Position numbers and translations under genes: made by a program
In this document: positions 5,501 through 7,420 of the stretch, in pieces
How positions within the stretch are numbered: the stretch's first letter is position 1
Layout: every line of letters begins with the position of its first letter
From: Spirochaetaceae bacterium
GTDB taxonomy: Bacteria > Spirochaetota > Spirochaetia > Treponematales > Breznakiellaceae
DNA: 7,420 nucleotides
Assembly: GCA_031275595.1 (NCBI GenBank)
Contig: JAISOO010000162.1
Coordinates: forward strand, 1 to 7,420
Reading direction: 5' to 3'
The notes under the pieces: model-generated
Told to the model about the DNA's origin: nothing
Database searches by the model: none
What the model saw: the letters and a program-made list of their open reading frames with translations, nothing else

Positions 5501-6553
5501 ATGTTATTAACCGTTCAGTTTCCTTCCTGGCTCTCCCCGGAAATAATCCCCGGCCTTCCCTTTCGCTGGTACGGGCTCATGTATATTGTCGCCTTTGGCA
5601 TAGCCTTTTTGCTGTACCGCAGACAGGTGCGGGAACGGCGCTTCCCCATGAGTGAGGATGAACTGTCGGGGCTTTTTTTCTGGGGGATCCTGGCCCTGCT
5701 GCTGGGGGCCCGGATATTCGCCACCATCGTATACGAAACCAGTGATATATACCGCCGCCAGCCCTGGCTGGTTCTTTGGCCCTTCCGGAACGGCCGGTTT
5801 GTGGGACTACAGGGCATGAGTTACCACGGAGGATTTATCGGGGGCATTGTGGCGATCATCGTCTATTCGGGGCTAAAACGTTTTGATTACCGGGAGATTG
5901 GGGATATGTTTGCCGCCAGTATTCCCCTGGGTTATACCTTTGGACGGCTGGGTAATTTTATCAACGGGGAGCTTTTTGGCCGGATAAGCACCGGCCCTCT
6001 GGGGATGATCTTTCCCCAGGCTCCTTCTTTTTCGGCTCAATATGAATGGGTCCGGGAGGCGGCGGAAAAAACGGGGATCCCCATCCCCGATCCCTCCGCG
6101 CTGATAAACCTGCCCCGCCATCCCTCCCAGCTCTACGAGGCCCTCTTTGAGGGGGTAATTTTATGGCTTATCATCTGGCTCCTGCGGAACAGAAAACCCT
6201 TTAAGGGTTTTTTAGTCGGCCTCTATTTTATGGGATACGGCCTTTTCCGTTTCGTGATTGAATATTTCAGGGAGCCCGATGAGGACCTGGGGTATCGTAT
6301 CGAGCTGGTACAAAACGAGCTGCCCCTGGCTCTGGCCCATCCCCCCTTGAGCTTTTCCACGGGACAGATCCTGTCATTTATCATGATCATCGCCGGGGCC
6401 TTCTGGCTTATCGCCGCCTCCCGCCTGCCGGATCGGGAACCGGTGCGGGTATACCCGGAACCGGCTAAGGCCGGCGTCATGACCGCGGCCAAGGCCGGTG
6501 AGAAGGAAGCGGCCCGGAAGAAAAGGCGGAAACTCCGGAAAAAATTACGGTAG
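5501..6553 (+). CDS. lgt: Prolipoprotein diacylglyceryl transferase
   Basis: Lgt moves the diacylglyceryl group from phosphatidylglycerol to the lipobox cysteine of prolipoproteins, the first step of lipoprotein maturation in the inner membrane. The signature GRLGNFINGE is at residues 148-157; R149 and N152 correspond to E. coli Arg143 and Asn146. MSYHGG (106-111) holds H109, matching His103, and YGLFRFVIEYFREPD (246-260) holds Y246 and R250, matching Tyr235 and Arg239. RHPSQLYE (206-213) is also typical. Several hydrophobic helices fit the known seven-helix topology. At 350 residues it is longer than E. coli Lgt (291). The excess is a C-terminal tail that ends in a dense lysine/arginine cluster (about 335-350), probably cytoplasmic. 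All key residues are present, so it should be active. ATG 5501 has GAGG five bases upstream. Confidence 0.97.
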   Translation: MLLTVQFPSWLSPEIIPGLPFRWYGLMYIVAFGIAFLLYRRQVRERRFPMSEDELSGLFFWGILALLLGARIFATIVYETSDIYRRQPWLVLWPFRNGRFVGLQGMSYHGGFIGGIVAIIVYSGLKRFDYREIGDMFAASIPLGYTFGRLGNFINGELFGRISTGPLGMIFPQAPSFSAQYEWVREAAEKTGIPIPDPSALINLPRHPSQLYEALFEGVILWLIIWLLRNRKPFKGFLVGLYFMGYGLFRFVIEYFREPDEDLGYRIELVQNELPLALAHPPLSFSTGQILSFIMIIAGAFWLIAASRLPDREPVRVYPEPAKAGVMTAAKAGEKEAARKKRRKLRKKLR

Positions 6554-6596
6554 AAGGGCCGCCTGCCAGGTTATAAGGATGTATGAGGATGTGCTT

Positions 6597-7346
6597 ATGG
6601 AAAAACTCGAGACCCTAAAGTACTACAACGAAATTCTCCTAAACACCTCGCTGTATAAGTATCTGGCTATAATTAATGAAGCGAATATTTCAGAAATAAT
6701 ACTGGGGGTGGTTTATGATAATTTTATTGATAATACCACGAATTTTCTAAAGAATACCGGCGAAAGGGCAATCGATACATACAAAAACGAGATGCGCCAG
6801 CCCTATCAAAAATACGTGGAAAAAATATTACGCAACGGCTGGAGGGGAATAAAAAACAACCTGTTGGTATCGTCATTTACGACCTTTGAATTTTTCCTTA
6901 ATCACATAGTAACCGTGTATTGTAAATGCTTTTCCAAACTGTATTCCGATGAGTCCGTTAAAATATCCTTTTCTATTATTAAAGATTTTAGTACGGAAGA
7001 AGAGATCCGGGACTATTTTATTAAAACACACCTCGAAACTTTTTCGGCCTTCCCGTTTAACGAAAAGATACATTATATAAAAAAGACCCTGAAATTACGC
7101 GAGGATGATATTTGGCTCCTCAACGGAAAAGAATATATCCACGACATTAATATAATAAAAAACAAGATAGTACATTCCGAAGAGATCTCGGAAATTTTCG
7201 ACGATGAATTTTACATGTATATCAATTACCTCTGTTCCATCATATTCAGGCTCTCCGTATATTCCCAGATTAAATACGGCATAGAATTTGAATGGATAAA
7301 TAATACCAACCTTCATTTCAGGATTGCGGACAAAAGGGATGGGTAA
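6597..7346 (+). CDS. HEPN-like protein, AT-rich, probably acquired
   Basis: The 249-residue protein is almost all alpha-helical and has no membrane segment. FTTFEFFLNHI (94-104) followed by INIIKNKIVHSEE (184-196) recalls HEPN proteins of the RiboL-PSP type, with a helix carrying a conserved glutamate (E98) and a later RN-x3-H motif. Here that motif is K188-N189-x3-H193, with lysine replacing arginine, so ribonuclease activity is uncertain. HEPN proteins include RNases of toxin-antitoxin and anti-phage systems. GC content is roughly 35-40 percent by eye against about 60 percent in fapA, which points to transfer. I chose ATG 6597 because TGAGGA (6584-6589) sits seven bases before it; ATG 6579 is an in-frame alternative. 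It lies 43 bases after lgt with no visible terminator or antitoxin partner. Family assignment is by motif only. Confidence 0.6.
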   Translation: MEKLETLKYYNEILLNTSLYKYLAIINEANISEIILGVVYDNFIDNTTNFLKNTGERAIDTYKNEMRQPYQKYVEKILRNGWRGIKNNLLVSSFTTFEFFLNHIVTVYCKCFSKLYSDESVKISFSIIKDFSTEEEIRDYFIKTHLETFSAFPFNEKIHYIKKTLKLREDDIWLLNGKEYIHDINIIKNKIVHSEEISEIFDDEFYMYINYLCSIIFRLSVYSQIKYGIEFEWINNTNLHFRIADKRDG

Positions 7347-7403
7347 ATATTCGGGCAGTAAATACCAGGGCAAAGCCTTTACTCTTTATCTGGGATTCTC
7401 TAA

Positions 7404-7420
7404 ATGAAAACACCGGTACG
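7404..7420 (+). CDS. Possible start of the next gene (cut by window edge)
   Basis: ATG at 7404 opens a frame reading MKTPV up to the window end, with a weak GGGA (7392-7395) eight bases upstream. Too little is visible to call a product. The 57 bases between the HEPN-like gene and this ATG hold no convincing terminator or promoter. Confidence 0.2.

Noticed and set aside
7408..7420. ACACCGGTAC at the right edge resembling ACACCGGTAAC in repeat copy A (88-97)
   Set aside because: The match is about ten bases with no further similarity around it, so it is probably chance.

Overview
The window most resembles a chromosomal segment of a spirochaete, probably a Treponema-like species with fairly high GC. 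Three things suggest this: a MinD/FlhG-type ATPase beside lgt (an adjacency I recall from spirochaetes but could not check), an oversized FapA (DUF342) protein, and the general protein style. The genus is an inference and no marker gene is present.

Positions 1-886 are mostly non-coding. Frame 1 is open from the left edge to a stop at 94-96 and looks like the last 31 codons of an upstream gene. The 3' end of that gene and about 55 bases after it are repeated in diverged form at about 183-300. Both copies keep an inverted repeat around a 34-base loop, and one stem pair changes from A-T to G-C between copies. From 301 to 628 there is a dense run of short inverted repeats, a 37-base element present twice, and a rho-independent terminator candidate whose 5' arm overlaps a competing hairpin. 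From 629 to 850 there is another GC-rich foldable stretch and then a pyrimidine-rich tract of about 110 bases.

Positions 887-6553 hold four genes on the plus strand, spaced like an operon: a four-helix membrane protein of unknown function, a MinD/FlhG-superfamily ATPase with a C-terminal coiled coil (4-base overlap), a 979-residue FapA-like protein (14-base gap), and lgt, prolipoprotein diacylglyceryl transferase (53-base gap). A good sigma-70-like promoter at 851-879 would start transcription almost exactly on the ATG of the first gene. The ATPase and FapA probably act together in cell-surface or polar organisation, perhaps of the flagellar apparatus. Lgt starts lipoprotein maturation, which matters greatly in lipoprotein-rich spirochaetes. 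A direct functional link between Lgt and the other genes is not shown by the sequence.

After lgt comes an AT-rich gene (6597-7346) with the look of a HEPN-fold protein whose usual RN-x3-H motif reads KN-x3-H. Its composition differs strongly from its neighbours and suggests acquisition. The last 74 bases contain at most the first codons of another gene.

The best leads are the structured, repeat-rich 1-740 region, which may encode an RNA element, and the FapA protein with multiplied internal modules.
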